Below, one piece after another: positions 1 through 8,912 of a stretch of 64,000 nucleotides of DNA; positions within the stretch are counted from its first letter, which is position 1, and each line of letters starts with the position of its first letter. The notes under the pieces were generated by a model, which saw nothing but the letters and a program-made list of their open reading frames with translations, did not search any database and was not told the origin of the DNA. The position numbers and the translations under genes are program-made. Source of the DNA: Couchioplanes azureus (GTDB lineage: Bacteria > Actinomycetota > Actinomycetes > Mycobacteriales > Micromonosporaceae); the NCBI RefSeq assembly GCF_014648355.1, contig NZ_BMQY01000001.1:1382255-1446254 (forward strand), in the 5' to 3' direction.

Positions 1-972
1 CTGCTTGGTCAGGCGCGCGCCGACCACCTCGTGGTGGTGGAAGCTGACCCGGCCGTCGCGGCCGACCGCCTTGGTCGCGGGCTTGCCGACGTCGTGCATG
101 AGCGCCGCCATACGCAGGATGAAGTCCGGGCCCGCGTCGCCCTCGAGGCGTACGGCGTTGGAGACCACGATCAGCGTGTGCTCGTAGACGTCCTTGTGCT
201 GGGCGTGCTCGTCGATCTCCAGTTTCAGGCCGGAGATCTCGGGGATGAAGCGGTCGGCGAGCCCGGTGTCGACCAGCAGGCGCAGGCCGCCCACGGGATC
301 CTGGCCGGACAGCAGCTTGGTGAACTCGTCGCGGATGCGCTCGGCGGTGATCCGGTCCAGATCCGCCGCCATAGCCCGCATAGCGGACAAAACACCCGGA
401 TCCACCGTGAACTTCAGCTTCGCGGCGAACCGGGCGGCGCGCAGCATCCGAAGTGGATCGTCGCCGAACGACTCCTCGGGGCGCGCGGGCGTCCTGATCA
501 CGCCGGCGGCCAGGTCCTCCAGGCCGCCGTGCGGGTCGGTGAAGACGTGCCCCGGCAGGCTCACCGCCATCGCGTTGATCGTGAAGTCGCGGCGGCGCAG
601 GTCGTCGAGGAGGTTGTCGCCGTACTCCACGACCGGGTTGCGGGTGACGCCGTCGTACGCCTCGGCGCGGAAGGTGGTGATCTCCAGCCGCAGGCCGTTC
701 TTCTGGACGCCGATCGTGCCGAACTCGCGGCCGGTCTCCCAGATCGCGTCGGCCCAGCCCTTGACCAGCTCGAGCGTCTGCTCGGGGCGCGCGTCGGTGC
801 AGAAGTCGAGGTCGTCGCCGAGCCGGCCGAGCAGCGCGTCACGCACCGACCCGCCCACGAGGTGCAGCTCATGGCCGGCGGCGCCGAAGCGGCGCCCCAG
901 CTCGTCGGCGACCGGGGAGACCCGGAGCAACTCCTGGACGGCGTTGCGCTGGGCCGTATTCAAGACTGACAT
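1..972 (-). CDS. pcnA: CCA tRNA nucleotidyltransferase (partial, C-terminus beyond left edge)
   Basis: Adds or repairs the 3' CCA end of tRNAs in the cytoplasm. Translation from the ATG at 970-972 gives the class II nucleotidyltransferase signature GGSVRDALLG near residues 40-49, followed by GDDLDF with the catalytic Asp pair (residues 54 and 56). Near residue 290 an HD phosphohydrolase-type motif LMHDVGKP is followed by HHHEVVGARL, as in actinobacterial CCA enzymes that carry a C-terminal HD domain. The frame is open to base 1, so about 324 residues are visible of a family usually near 480. It is divergent from the gene at 1022. In Mycobacterium the homologue (Rv3907c) also lies beside the murJ locus. 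Family assignment is firm; only the C-terminus is unseen. Confidence 0.93.
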   Translation of the reverse strand, partial: MSVLNTAQRNAVQELLRVSPVADELGRRFGAAGHELHLVGGSVRDALLGRLGDDLDFCTDARPEQTLELVKGWADAIWETGREFGTIGVQKNGLRLEITTFRAEAYDGVTRNPVVEYGDNLLDDLRRRDFTINAMAVSLPGHVFTDPHGGLEDLAAGVIRTPARPEESFGDDPLRMLRAARFAAKLKFTVDPGVLSAMRAMAADLDRITAERIRDEFTKLLSGQDPVGGLRLLVDTGLADRFIPEISGLKLEIDEHAQHKDVYEHTLIVVSNAVRLEGDAGPDFILRMAALMHDVGKPATKAVGRDGRVSFHHHEVVGARLTKQ

Positions 973-1021
973 CAGGCGACCAGGGTAACCGTCGTGGCGG
1001 TAACCGAGCGAAGCGGGCAGG

Positions 1022-1921
1022 ATGGGGCTCGTGCCCGTTCCCGAGGCGCTGCGCCGCCTCAGCGAGGACCCCGGATTCTGGTCCCTCCTGCGGGCCGATG
1101 CCGGCGCGGCCGAAGACCCCGATCCCGCCGAGCTGCGCGTCTCGCTGCCGGTCACCGGCGGGTACGGCCTCGTGCTCGATCTCGACCTGGCCACCGGCGA
1201 GCAGACGCTGGGCCTGCGCGAACCCGCGACCAGCGAACCGGTGCAGCTCGGCTGGGCGGCGCCGGGCCGGCCCTGGCCCGCGGCGCTGCGCTGGCACGAG
1301 CTCGAGCTCTGCGCCCGGGTGATCGCCCTGGAGGACCCGACGCTGCCGCACCCCGGCCTGGTCGTGGCGCTGCTGGGGCCGTTCGCGCCGGTCACCGCGG
1401 AGGACGACGAGACCACGGTGGCGGCGGTGCGCGAGGCGGCGTACCGGTCGCTGCGCCGCGACGTGCCGCCACCCACGCCGACCGGCCCCGAGCAGACCCC
1501 ACTGCCGCTCTTCGCGGGCGACGCCTGGTGGCCCCGCCCGGCCACGCCCTCCCCGCAGGTGCTCGACGAGGCCGCGATCGCGGCCTACACCCTCCCGGCG
1601 CCCGTGCAGCTCCAGGTCCGCGGCGGCGCCCGCTTCCCGCACGAAGGGCTTGCCGAGCTGGTACGCCGCGCGGCAGGCCGGCTGTCCCGGCTGCCCGAGG
1701 AGCAGTGGTACGCCGGAGTCCGCCCGCTCGCCCGCCACATGGCCGACACCGGCGACCTGCGTCCGGTCGGCGCGCTGCTCGGGGAGCTGACCGAGGCCGG
1801 CTGCGACCACCCCACCGTGCTGGACGCGCTGAGCGAGCCCCTCGTCCCGCTCGAGGCCTGCTGGATGGTCGAGACACTGGCCGGGGCGGCGCCGGGCACG
1901 CTGGTACGCCACCACGTGTGA
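1022..1921 (+). CDS. conserved hypothetical protein between pcnA and murJ
   Basis: I do not recognise this 299-residue protein. It has no signal peptide or membrane segment. It is rich in Pro, Ala, Leu and acidic residues, with a central Pro-rich linker (around residues 140-165) that separates an N-terminal part (SLPVTGGYGLVLDLDLATGE, beta-rich) from a C-terminal helical part (EGLAELVRRAAGRLSRLPEEQW). Two starts are close: ATG at 1022 and GTG at 1031, the latter preceded by AGGATGGGG. It sits divergent from pcnA with about 50 bases between them and 70 bases ahead of murJ. In Mycobacterium this slot holds a Nudix gene and Rv3909; neither is visible here. Coding is supported by length and by typical high-GC codon use. 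Confidence 0.75.
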   Translation: MGLVPVPEALRRLSEDPGFWSLLRADAGAAEDPDPAELRVSLPVTGGYGLVLDLDLATGEQTLGLREPATSEPVQLGWAAPGRPWPAALRWHELELCARVIALEDPTLPHPGLVVALLGPFAPVTAEDDETTVAAVREAAYRSLRRDVPPPTPTGPEQTPLPLFAGDAWWPRPATPSPQVLDEAAIAAYTLPAPVQLQVRGGARFPHEGLAELVRRAAGRLSRLPEEQWYAGVRPLARHMADTGDLRPVGALLGELTEAGCDHPTVLDALSEPLVPLEACWMVETLAGAAPGTLVRHHV

Positions 1922-1991
1922 CCGGCGCCCTTCGCGGCGGGACCGGCCTGGCTAGGGTGGCTTCTGTGTCCGTACCCCTGGGGAGGTCTTG

Positions 1992-3917
1992 GTGAGCGGC
2001 GGCCTGTACCGCAGCGCGCACGCCGCGCCCGACGGTGAGCCGGAGCCGTCCGACGGCGCCATGCTGATCTCCGTCGACGGCACGGGCACCGCCCTTCCCA
2101 CCGCGGCCGCCGACCAGGCACTGCCCCCCGAGGTCATCCCGCCGGCAACCAGCGGACCGGCCGCCGGCACCGTCTACGGCAGCACCGTCTACGGCAGCAC
2201 CAGCAGCGGCAGCGGCACTGTTTACGGCAGCAGCGCGGCCGGGCGGGTCGAGGGCACGGAACCCGGAGCGGACCCGGCCGGCGCGGCGGACGGCGAACGA
2301 AGCGCCGAGGAGAGCCGCAGCACGGCCGGCAACAGCGCCATCATGGCGGCCGGCAGCCTGGTCAGCCGCCTCATCGGCTTCGTCCGCAACATGCTCATCG
2401 GCATGACGCTCGGCAAGGCGATCGGTGACCCGTACACCAGCGCCCAGTTCCTGCCGATGCAGGTCTACGAGATGCTGCTCGGCGGCATCCTGTCCAGCGT
2501 CCTGATCCCCCTGCTGGTACGCCGCCGCAAGGCCGACCCCGACGGCGGCGAGCTCTTCACCCAGCGGCTGCTGACCCTGGCGGTGGTGGCGCTGGGCGCC
2601 GCGACGGTGCTGGTGACCGTGGGCGCGCCGGTGATCACCGCCATCCAGTCCAGCTCCCGGGCGACGGCCGGCTACCAGGATCTGGTCACGTCCCTGTCCT
2701 ACCTGATGCTGCCGATCATCTTCTTCACCGGCCTGTCGGCGCTGATCGGCGCGGTCCTCAACGTCCGGGGGCACTTCGCCGCGCCGATGTGGGCGCCGAT
2801 CCTCAACAACCTCGTGGTCATCGCGAGCTGCGGGGCGTTCGTCCTGTTCTACGGCACGGCGAAGGGGCTGACCCCGCAGGACATGACGCCCGGCCGGATC
2901 GCCCTGATCGGCGGCGGCACCCTGCTCGGCATGGTCGTGCAGGCGGCCGGCCTGCTGCCGGCCCTGCGCAAGGTGGGCTTCCGCTGGCGCTGGCGCTGGA
3001 ACCCCGGGGCGCTCGGCCTCGGCGAGATCGGCGGGCTGGCCGGGTGGATGCTGGTGTACGTCGGCGTCAACCAGGTCTCGGTCTTCCTGGTCGCCCGGAT
3101 ACTGAGCGGCGTCGCCGGCGAGAACAACGCGAGCCTCGTGGCGTACAACAACGTCTTCCTGCTCACGATGATGGCGCACGGGATCATCGGGGTGTCCGTG
3201 ATGACCGCCATGCTGCCCAAGATGAGCGCGGCCGCCGCCGAGGGCCGGTTCGCCGACGTCAGCGCCGACCTCAGCCGCGGGATCCGGCTCACCACGACGG
3301 CCCTCGCCCCGGTCTGCGTCGGGTACGGCGTCCTCGGCGTACCGATCGCGGTCACGCTCTTCCAGGGCGGCGCGTTCAGTTACGACCAGGCCTTCGCCAC
3401 CGGTGGGGTGCTCGCCGTCGCCGCGTTCACGGTCATCCCGCTGTCCGTCAGCTACCTGTGCACCTATGCCTTCTATGCGCTGCAGGGCAACCGCACCGTC
3501 GCGCTGATCAACGTGCCGGTGGTCGCCCTGCGGATCGCCGGCTACCTCTTCGTCGCCACGGTGCTCGGTCAGGCGCTCACGGCGGCCGGCATGACCGCCG
3601 CCAACGCGGTCTCCTACCTGGTCTCGGCGGTGATCTCGCTGGCCGTGCTGCGCCGCCGGATCGGCCGGCTGAACCTCGGGTCGGTCGCGGGCGCTTTGCT
3701 GAAGGTGGTGGCCGCGGCGGCGGTCGCCACGGTGGCCGGGCTGGTGGTGGTGCATCTGCTGCCCGGGGGCGACACGCCCGGGCGTCTCGCGGCGGCGGCC
3801 CAGGTCGCGGTCGGGGGCGGGGTGATCATGCTGACCTACCTCGTGACGGCCGCGCTGCTCAAGGTCGAGGAGGTCCATCAGGTCATCGGGATGGTGCGGC
3901 GCAAAATCGGGCGTTGA
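1992..3917 (+). CDS. murJ: lipid II flippase MurJ (MviN family)
   Basis: Flips undecaprenyl-linked lipid II across the cytoplasmic membrane for peptidoglycan synthesis. Start chosen as GTG 1992, five bases after GGGAGG. The 641-residue product has a low-complexity N-terminal extension of about 110 residues (repeats of TVYGS). From about residue 114 the MurJ/MATE-like core begins (NSAIMAAGSLVSRLIGFVRNM) with about 14 hydrophobic segments, including LPMQVYEMLLGGILSSVLIP and the loop VAYNNVFLLTMMAHGIIGVS. It ends shortly after the last membrane segment, so unlike mycobacterial MviN (Rv3910) it has no fused cytoplasmic pseudokinase; that domain is the next gene. Two perfect DnaA boxes follow the stop codon. 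The N-terminal extension is probably cytosolic and disordered (inference). Confidence 0.95.
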   Translation: MSGGLYRSAHAAPDGEPEPSDGAMLISVDGTGTALPTAAADQALPPEVIPPATSGPAAGTVYGSTVYGSTSSGSGTVYGSSAAGRVEGTEPGADPAGAADGERSAEESRSTAGNSAIMAAGSLVSRLIGFVRNMLIGMTLGKAIGDPYTSAQFLPMQVYEMLLGGILSSVLIPLLVRRRKADPDGGELFTQRLLTLAVVALGAATVLVTVGAPVITAIQSSSRATAGYQDLVTSLSYLMLPIIFFTGLSALIGAVLNVRGHFAAPMWAPILNNLVVIASCGAFVLFYGTAKGLTPQDMTPGRIALIGGGTLLGMVVQAAGLLPALRKVGFRWRWRWNPGALGLGEIGGLAGWMLVYVGVNQVSVFLVARILSGVAGENNASLVAYNNVFLLTMMAHGIIGVSVMTAMLPKMSAAAAEGRFADVSADLSRGIRLTTTALAPVCVGYGVLGVPIAVTLFQGGAFSYDQAFATGGVLAVAAFTVIPLSVSYLCTYAFYALQGNRTVALINVPVVALRIAGYLFVATVLGQALTAAGMTAANAVSYLVSAVISLAVLRRRIGRLNLGSVAGALLKVVAAAAVATVAGLVVVHLLPGGDTPGRLAAAAQVAVGGGVIMLTYLVTAALLKVEEVHQVIGMVRRKIGR

Positions 3918-4096
3918 TCGCTGTGGACAACGCTGTGGATAACCCACTGAACAGCCGAATCCGCCACGCCGGGCGGCTCGGAGAACGCCCGCGTACGGCC
4001 TCGGACGGGTGCCGCGCGCGGGGATGACCTGTGGGACCGTGGGCGTGGGCGGGTAAGGTCGGGGGCAACACGTGCGGACCCACCGAGGGAGGTCGG

Positions 4097-5647
4097 GTGA
4101 CCCAGGTCGGCGAAGGCCACGAGACCGCGGCCGACGAGGCCGGACCGGTCATGACCTTCGGTGCGCCCACCGTCGGCGAGATCCTGGCCGAGCGTTACCA
4201 GCTCGAGGAGCACGTCAACAACGACAGTGCGGGACGCCAGGTCTGGCGGGGCATCGACGTCATCCTCCGGCGGCCCGTCGCGGTCGTGCTCCGGCATCCG
4301 GGCGGCGAGTCCGCCGCCGAGATGCTCCAGGCGGCGGTCGACGCGAGCCGCGTGATCCACCCCAATCTGGTCGGCGTCTACGACGCCATCGACGAGGGCA
4401 CCCGGGCCTACGTGGTCCGCGAGTGGGTCGACGGCGAGGCGCTGCGCGAGCTCGTCTCGCGGGAAGGCCCGCTCGACCCGGCGCGCGCCACGGCGATCGC
4501 GCACTCCATCGTCGACGCCCTCGCCGCCGTGCACGCCACCGGCATGGTCCACGGCAACGTGCACCCCGGCACGACCCTGATCGCCGACGACGGCCGGGTG
4601 GTGCTCGCCGACGCCCGGGCCGACTCCGCCGACAGCATCGAGTCCGACATCCGCGCGGTCGGCGGCATTCTCTACTACTCGCTGACCGGGCGCTGGCCGC
4701 ACGCGGAGGCCGGCGCCTCCGCGCTGCCCGACGCCATGCGCGACGGCGCCGGCGCGGCCTCCACCCCGCGGCAGATCCGCGCCGGCGTCCCGGCCTATCT
4801 CGACGATCTGACCATGGACCTGCTCGACAAGGGCGTCGCGGCGCCCGAGGCCGATGCGCTCACCGCCGAGCTGGCCCGCCTGGACGCCGCCGACGAGGAA
4901 TACGACGACGCCGGTCCGCTGCGCTTCACCCAGGGCACCGCCGCCGAGCCGGTCCGCAGCACCCGCAAGATCGTGGTGGGCGTCGCGGCGCTCGTCGTCA
5001 TCGCGCTGATCGGCCTGGTCTTCGGGATCCGAGCGATCAGCAACTCGGCCAAGGAGCAGGCGCCGGAAAGCACGCAGGCCAACACCGCGCCGCAGAACGG
5101 CACCCAGGGCAACGGCTCCGGTCAGGGCAACACCGGCACCGGCGGGCAGGTCCGGAAGATCCCGCTGAACGAGAACATGGTCCGCATCGTCGACCCGCCC
5201 AAGGGCGAGCGCAACGACTCGGGCGAGGCCAAGTTCGCGGTCGACGACAGCAAGGAAACGGGCTGGGAGACCCAGCGCTTCAACACCTCCGACTTCGGCA
5301 ACCTCAAGCGCGGCATGGGAGTGCTGATCAACCTCGGCACGCCACGCCACGTGAGCGACGTCCGGGTCGAGGCCTCCGCGCCGGGCATCGCCATGGACAT
5401 CCGTACGGGCCTCAACGACCCGGGCGACACCTCGGAGGGCGACGAGCAGATCGTCAAGACCCTGTTCAAGAAGCTCGGCGACGGTGACACCCGAACGGAC
5501 GGCACGAAGACGATCTTCCCGGTGTTCGACGCCGGCCAGACCTATCAGTACATACTGGTCTTCATCAGCGACCTGCCGCCGGCCGACGACGGCGAGGGCG
5601 GCTACAAGGTCAAGGTGACCGACATCGAGGTGTACGCCACCGACTGA
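4097..5647 (+). CDS. membrane-anchored pseudokinase, MviN C-terminal-type
   Basis: Start GTG 4097 follows GGGAGG with good spacing; an upstream in-frame start at 4031 lacks a ribosome site. The 516-residue protein has a kinase-fold domain (about 30-285), one membrane segment (about 291-313, VGVAALVVIALIGLVFGI), a Gln/Asn/Gly linker and an extracellular discoidin-like domain (about 345-516). Catalytic residues are lost: the VAIK lysine region reads VAVVLRHPGG, the HRD loop reads HGNVHPG and DFG is replaced by LADARAD. This is the architecture of the cytoplasmic and extracellular parts of mycobacterial MviN/Rv3910, where the phosphorylated pseudokinase recruits FhaA and restrains wall synthesis (established there). 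Here it is a separate gene right after murJ, so a MurJ-regulating role is inferred. Confidence 0.85.
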   Translation: MTQVGEGHETAADEAGPVMTFGAPTVGEILAERYQLEEHVNNDSAGRQVWRGIDVILRRPVAVVLRHPGGESAAEMLQAAVDASRVIHPNLVGVYDAIDEGTRAYVVREWVDGEALRELVSREGPLDPARATAIAHSIVDALAAVHATGMVHGNVHPGTTLIADDGRVVLADARADSADSIESDIRAVGGILYYSLTGRWPHAEAGASALPDAMRDGAGAASTPRQIRAGVPAYLDDLTMDLLDKGVAAPEADALTAELARLDAADEEYDDAGPLRFTQGTAAEPVRSTRKIVVGVAALVVIALIGLVFGIRAISNSAKEQAPESTQANTAPQNGTQGNGSGQGNTGTGGQVRKIPLNENMVRIVDPPKGERNDSGEAKFAVDDSKETGWETQRFNTSDFGNLKRGMGVLINLGTPRHVSDVRVEASAPGIAMDIRTGLNDPGDTSEGDEQIVKTLFKKLGDGDTRTDGTKTIFPVFDAGQTYQYILVFISDLPPADDGEGGYKVKVTDIEVYATD

Positions 5648-5663
5648 TCCCGGTCGTCCGCCA

Positions 5664-5696
5664 AGCCCTCCACCCGACGCACGGTGGGGGGCTTTC
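5664..5696 (+). terminator. rho-independent-type terminator after the pseudokinase gene
   Basis: An 11-bp stem AGCCCTCCACC / GGTGGGGGGCT (one G-U pair) with an 8-base loop is followed by TTTCT. It lies 17 bases after the stop codon and separates the murJ/pseudokinase pair from sigM. Confidence 0.75.
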
Positions 5697-5787
5697 TCGT
5701 GCCGGCACCCCCCGTGGATCCCGCCCACGGCGCGGTGTCGCCCCCGCTGGCGGCGCGAGCACGCCGCGCCTCGGCTACATTGCTGGC

Positions 5788-6585
5788 GTGACTTCCGGCG
5801 ACGCACTCGCTGCCGCGGACGGCTCCGCCCCGGCCGACGCCGAGCTGCTGCGCGCCCACGTCGACGGCGATCCCCACGCCTTCACCGAGCTGGTGCGCCG
5901 CCACCGGGACCGGCTCTGGGCCGTCGCCCTGCGCACGATCGGCGACCGCGAGGAGGCCGCCGACGCCGTCCAGGACGCGCTGTTGTCCGCGCACCGCAGC
6001 GCGGCCCGCTTCCGAGGCGAGTCCGCCGTCACGACGTGGCTGCACCGCATCGTGGTCAACGCCTGCCTCGACCGGATGCGCCGGCGCCAGGCCCACCCGA
6101 CCGTGCCCCTGCCGGACGGTACGCACACCGACGACGGCGGGCCGGGCAGCCGTCCGGAGCCGGCGGCACCGGCACCGGACCACGACACCGCCCTCGTGGT
6201 CCGGGACGCGCTGGCCGCGCTCCCGCCGGAGCAGCGCGCCGCGCTCGTCCTCGTCGACGTGCAGGGCTACGCGGTCGTCGAGGCGGCCGAGATCCTGGGC
6301 GTCGCGGAAGGCACGATCAAGAGCCGCTGCGCCCGCGGCCGGGCCCGCATGGCGCTGGCCCTGGGACACCTGCGTACGGGTGCCGAGCCCAAGGCGCCCG
6401 GGAAGCGGTCGGCGAGCGGCCCGATGAACAGCTCGTTCGTCGCGGCCGAAAAGTCCGGGGGAGAAGACGGTCACGGTGGGAACCCCGGCGGTGCGGGGCG
6501 CGTCTCATCCGGATCGGGTGCGACCGTGCCGCTCCCGGGATCGAGGCCGCTTCCGGCCTCCGGTGACAGAGGAGAGCAGTCGTGA
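5788..6585 (+). CDS. sigM: ECF RNA polymerase sigma factor, SigM-like
   Basis: Directs RNA polymerase to a stress regulon. The 265-residue protein has sigma region 2 near residues 30-75 (AFTELVRRHRDRLW, then EEAADAVQDALLSAHR) and region 4 near 145-190 (LPPEQRAALVLVDVQGY, then AEILGVAEGTIKSR, a helix-turn-helix). The C-terminal 70 residues are a Ser/Gly-rich tail not needed for the fold. The GTG at 5788 has no clear Shine-Dalgarno sequence; TACATT about 7 bases upstream could be a -10 hexamer of a leaderless message. The stop overlaps the next start (GTGA), typical of a sigma/anti-sigma pair. Position beside murJ and trxB matches mycobacterial sigM (Rv3911), which is the main reason for the symbol. 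Confidence 0.85.
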   Translation: MTSGDALAAADGSAPADAELLRAHVDGDPHAFTELVRRHRDRLWAVALRTIGDREEAADAVQDALLSAHRSAARFRGESAVTTWLHRIVVNACLDRMRRRQAHPTVPLPDGTHTDDGGPGSRPEPAAPAPDHDTALVVRDALAALPPEQRAALVLVDVQGYAVVEAAEILGVAEGTIKSRCARGRARMALALGHLRTGAEPKAPGKRSASGPMNSSFVAAEKSGGEDGHGGNPGGAGRVSSGSGATVPLPGSRPLPASGDRGEQS

Positions 6586-7781
6586 CCGGGGCAGAGTTCA
6601 GCGAGGTCGACTTCGACCTGCTGGCCGACTACGTCGGTGGCGCGCTGGACGGCACGCCCGACGAGGCCGTGGTCTCCGCCCTCATCGTGGGACATCCCGC
6701 CTGGCGCCGGGCGCATGCCGAGCTGTCCGACGCCACCGCGGCCATGACCGCCGCCCTGGGGGCGTGGGGCGCCGAGCCGGAGCCGATGCCGGCCGACGTG
6801 GTCGCCCGGCTGGACGCCGCGCTGGCGATGGCGAGCGGCGGCACCGAGGCGACCACGGCGATAGGCAACGGACTGGTCACGGTCGGCTCCGACGCCGGGT
6901 CCACAAGCGCTGACGCCGGGCCGGTGAACGCTGACGGCGGGCCGGTGAACGCTGACGCCGGGCCGGTGAACGCTGACGCCGGGCCGGTGAACGCTGACGG
7001 CGAGCGGGTGCGAGCTGCGGCCGGGCCCGGGGGCGTCGAGGCCGGCGGTGCCGGTTCCGGGTCCGGGGACGTGGGGCCGGGTGGCGATGGTGTTGCTCCT
7101 GTCCGGCATCTGGTCGCCGTACAAGATGGTGAAGAGCGGTCCACGACGGCCCGGAAGCGGGCCCGGCGGATGAAGTGGGCCGCGCCGATCGGGATCGCTG
7201 CCGGCCTGGTGGCGTTCCTGGGGTTCGGCATCCCCCAGTTCGGTGCCGGGGATGCGCAGGAGGCGACCACGTCGGCGGGTTCGGCGGCCGATCAGGCGGC
7301 GCCCCAGGCCGAGCTGTTCGGGTTGCCGGCCGGGCCGGCGCGGGTGCTGGCCAGCGGCATCGACTACACCGACGAGACGCTCGCGCGGGGCGCGCCGGCG
7401 ATGCCCGCGGCGGCCGGCGGGGAAAGCGGCGCTCCGCGGCCGCCCGGAACCCAGGCCGCGCCGCAGCCGGCCGGGTCGGAGGGTGAGGGCAAGGTGCGCG
7501 GCATGGCGGAGCCCAGCGCCGGCGCGATGATCGACAATGACGACCCGCTCCAGCGCCTCCGGGTGCAGGAGGCGCTGCTCGCCTGCATCGCCGCGATCTC
7601 CGAGGCCAACCGGGCCGGGGCGATCACCGCGCAGAGCCTCGACTATGCGCGCTTCGAGGGAGTCCCGGCGCTGGTCGTGCGGTTCACCGCGGGCAACGGG
7701 ACGTGGGTCTGGGCGGCCGGGGCCGACTGCGGCACGCCCGGTTCCGGCGCCGACAGGCTCGGGGCCGTGAAGGTAGGCTGA
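6582..7781 (+). CDS. membrane-anchored anti-sigma factor for SigM
   Basis: The GTG start overlaps the sigM stop and is preceded by GAGGAGAG, so the two are translationally coupled. The 399-residue protein has an N-terminal helical domain (about 1-90) expected to bind the sigma factor, a repeat of ADAGPVN units (about 108-138), a single membrane segment (about 198-218, APIGIAAGLVAFLGFGIP) and an extracytoplasmic Pro/Ala/Gly-rich part ending in a folded region. The HxxxCxxC zinc motif of ZAS anti-sigma factors is absent: the corresponding stretch reads HPAWRRAHAEL without Cys. This matches the place and topology of mycobacterial RsmA (Rv3912). Redox control through zinc cysteines is therefore unlikely. 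Function comes from context plus topology. Confidence 0.75.
   Translation: MTGAEFSEVDFDLLADYVGGALDGTPDEAVVSALIVGHPAWRRAHAELSDATAAMTAALGAWGAEPEPMPADVVARLDAALAMASGGTEATTAIGNGLVTVGSDAGSTSADAGPVNADGGPVNADAGPVNADAGPVNADGERVRAAAGPGGVEAGGAGSGSGDVGPGGDGVAPVRHLVAVQDGEERSTTARKRARRMKWAAPIGIAAGLVAFLGFGIPQFGAGDAQEATTSAGSAADQAAPQAELFGLPAGPARVLASGIDYTDETLARGAPAMPAAAGGESGAPRPPGTQAAPQPAGSEGEGKVRGMAEPSAGAMIDNDDPLQRLRVQEALLACIAAISEANRAGAITAQSLDYARFEGVPALVVRFTAGNGTWVWAAGADCGTPGSGADRLGAVKVG
6909..7003 (+). repeat. in-frame 21-bp tandem repeat inside the anti-sigma gene
   Basis: Four full copies and a partial fifth of a unit close to GCTGACGCCGGGCCGGTGAAC (copies begin at 6909, 6930, 6951, 6972 and 6993) encode ADAGPVN. 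Copies differ only at a few positions (GCC/GGC). The unit is a multiple of three, so copy-number change would alter linker length only. Confidence 0.85.
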
Positions 7782-7923
7782 CCGGACGCCCGTCCGTCGT
7801 GAGGACCCCCACTATGCCGGGGCCCACAGGAGCATGACGCGGGGGAATGTTGCTCTCCTACGATGACGTTCTAGCGTGCGATGTCGCCGGTGCCCCGGCG
7901 AACCCCAGACTGAGGAGTCGGCA

Positions 7924-8883
7924 GTGGACGAGGTCCGAAACCTGATCATCATCGGCTCGGGACCCTCCGGCTACACCGCGGCGCTGTATGCGGCCCGGGC
8001 CAACCTCAAGCCGTTGGTCATCGAGGGTGTGCAGTCGGGTGGCGCGCTGATGACCACCACCGAGGTGGAGAACTTCCCCGGTCACCCCGAGGGCATCATG
8101 GGCCCGGAGCTCATGGACAACATGCGCAAGCAGGCCGAGCGGTTCGGCGCCGAGTTCATCACCGACGACGCGACCCGGGTCGAGCTGGGTGACAAGCCCA
8201 CCGAGCCCGGCACCGAGGGCCTCAAGACCGTGTGGGTCGGCGACAAGCAGTTCTTCGCCCGCGCGGTGATCCTGTCCACCGGTTCGGCGTGGCGGCCCCT
8301 GGGTGTGCCCGGCGAGCAGGAGCTGCTCGGCCACGGCGTCTCGTCCTGCGCGACCTGTGACGGCTTCTTCTTCCGCGGCCAGCACATCATCGTGGTCGGC
8401 GGCGGCGACTCCGCGATGGAGGAGGCGACCTTCCTCACCCGCTTCGCCGAGAGCGTCACGATCGTGCACCGGCGCGACTCCTTCCGGGCCAGCAAGGTCA
8501 TGCAGAAGCGGGCCCTCGACAACCCGAAGATCAAGGTCGAGTGGAACTCCGTGGTCGAGGAGATCCTCGGCGAGGACGGCAAGGTCGTCGGCGCCCGCCT
8601 TCGCGATGTGAACACGGGTGACACCAAGGTTCTCGACGTGACCGGCGTGTTCGTCGCCATCGGTCACGACCCCCGCAGCGAGCTGTTCAAGGGCCAGATC
8701 GAGCTGGACGACGAGGGTTACGTCAAGGTCGACCACCCGAGCACCCGGACGAACATCCCCGGCGTGTTCGCCGCCGGCGACCTCGTCGACCACACCTACC
8801 GTCAAGCCATCACGGCGTCCGGCACCGGCTGCGCGGCCGCGCTGGACGCCGAGCGCTTCATCGCATCGTTCATCGAGCTGTAG
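7924..8883 (+). CDS. trxB: thioredoxin-disulfide reductase
   Basis: FAD flavoprotein that reduces thioredoxin with NADPH in the cytoplasm. Start GTG 7924 has GAGGAG six bases upstream; a longer in-frame reading from 7876 adds 16 non-homologous residues. The 319-residue product has the FAD motif [11 protein letters not shown] at the N-terminus, the redox-active pair CATC (Cys142/Cys145), the NADPH-binding [13 protein letters not shown] and the C-terminal FAD motif [10 protein letters not shown]. Size matches the low-molecular-weight class. It is followed 29 bases later by trxA, with which it surely forms an operon, and it lies downstream of sigM as in mycobacteria, where the pair belongs to the redox-stress response. 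Confidence 0.97.
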   Translation: MDEVRNLIIIGSGPSGYTAALYAARANLKPLVIEGVQSGGALMTTTEVENFPGHPEGIMGPELMDNMRKQAERFGAEFITDDATRVELGDKPTEPGTEGLKTVWVGDKQFFARAVILSTGSAWRPLGVPGEQELLGHGVSSCATCDGFFFRGQHIIVVGGGDSAMEEATFLTRFAESVTIVHRRDSFRASKVMQKRALDNPKIKVEWNSVVEEILGEDGKVVGARLRDVNTGDTKVLDVTGVFVAIGHDPRSELFKGQIELDDEGYVKVDHPSTRTNIPGVFAAGDLVDHTYRQAITASGTGCAAALDAERFIASFIEL

Positions 8884-8912
8884 TTCGTCAAGCTGTAGAC
8901 CAGGAGGTCCTA

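Noticed and set aside
1392..3947. Long antisense ORFs opposite murJ, gyrA, proS, dnaA and others
   Set aside because: In 70% GC DNA the antisense frames of real genes stay open; their products are Arg/Gly/His-rich and show no family motifs.
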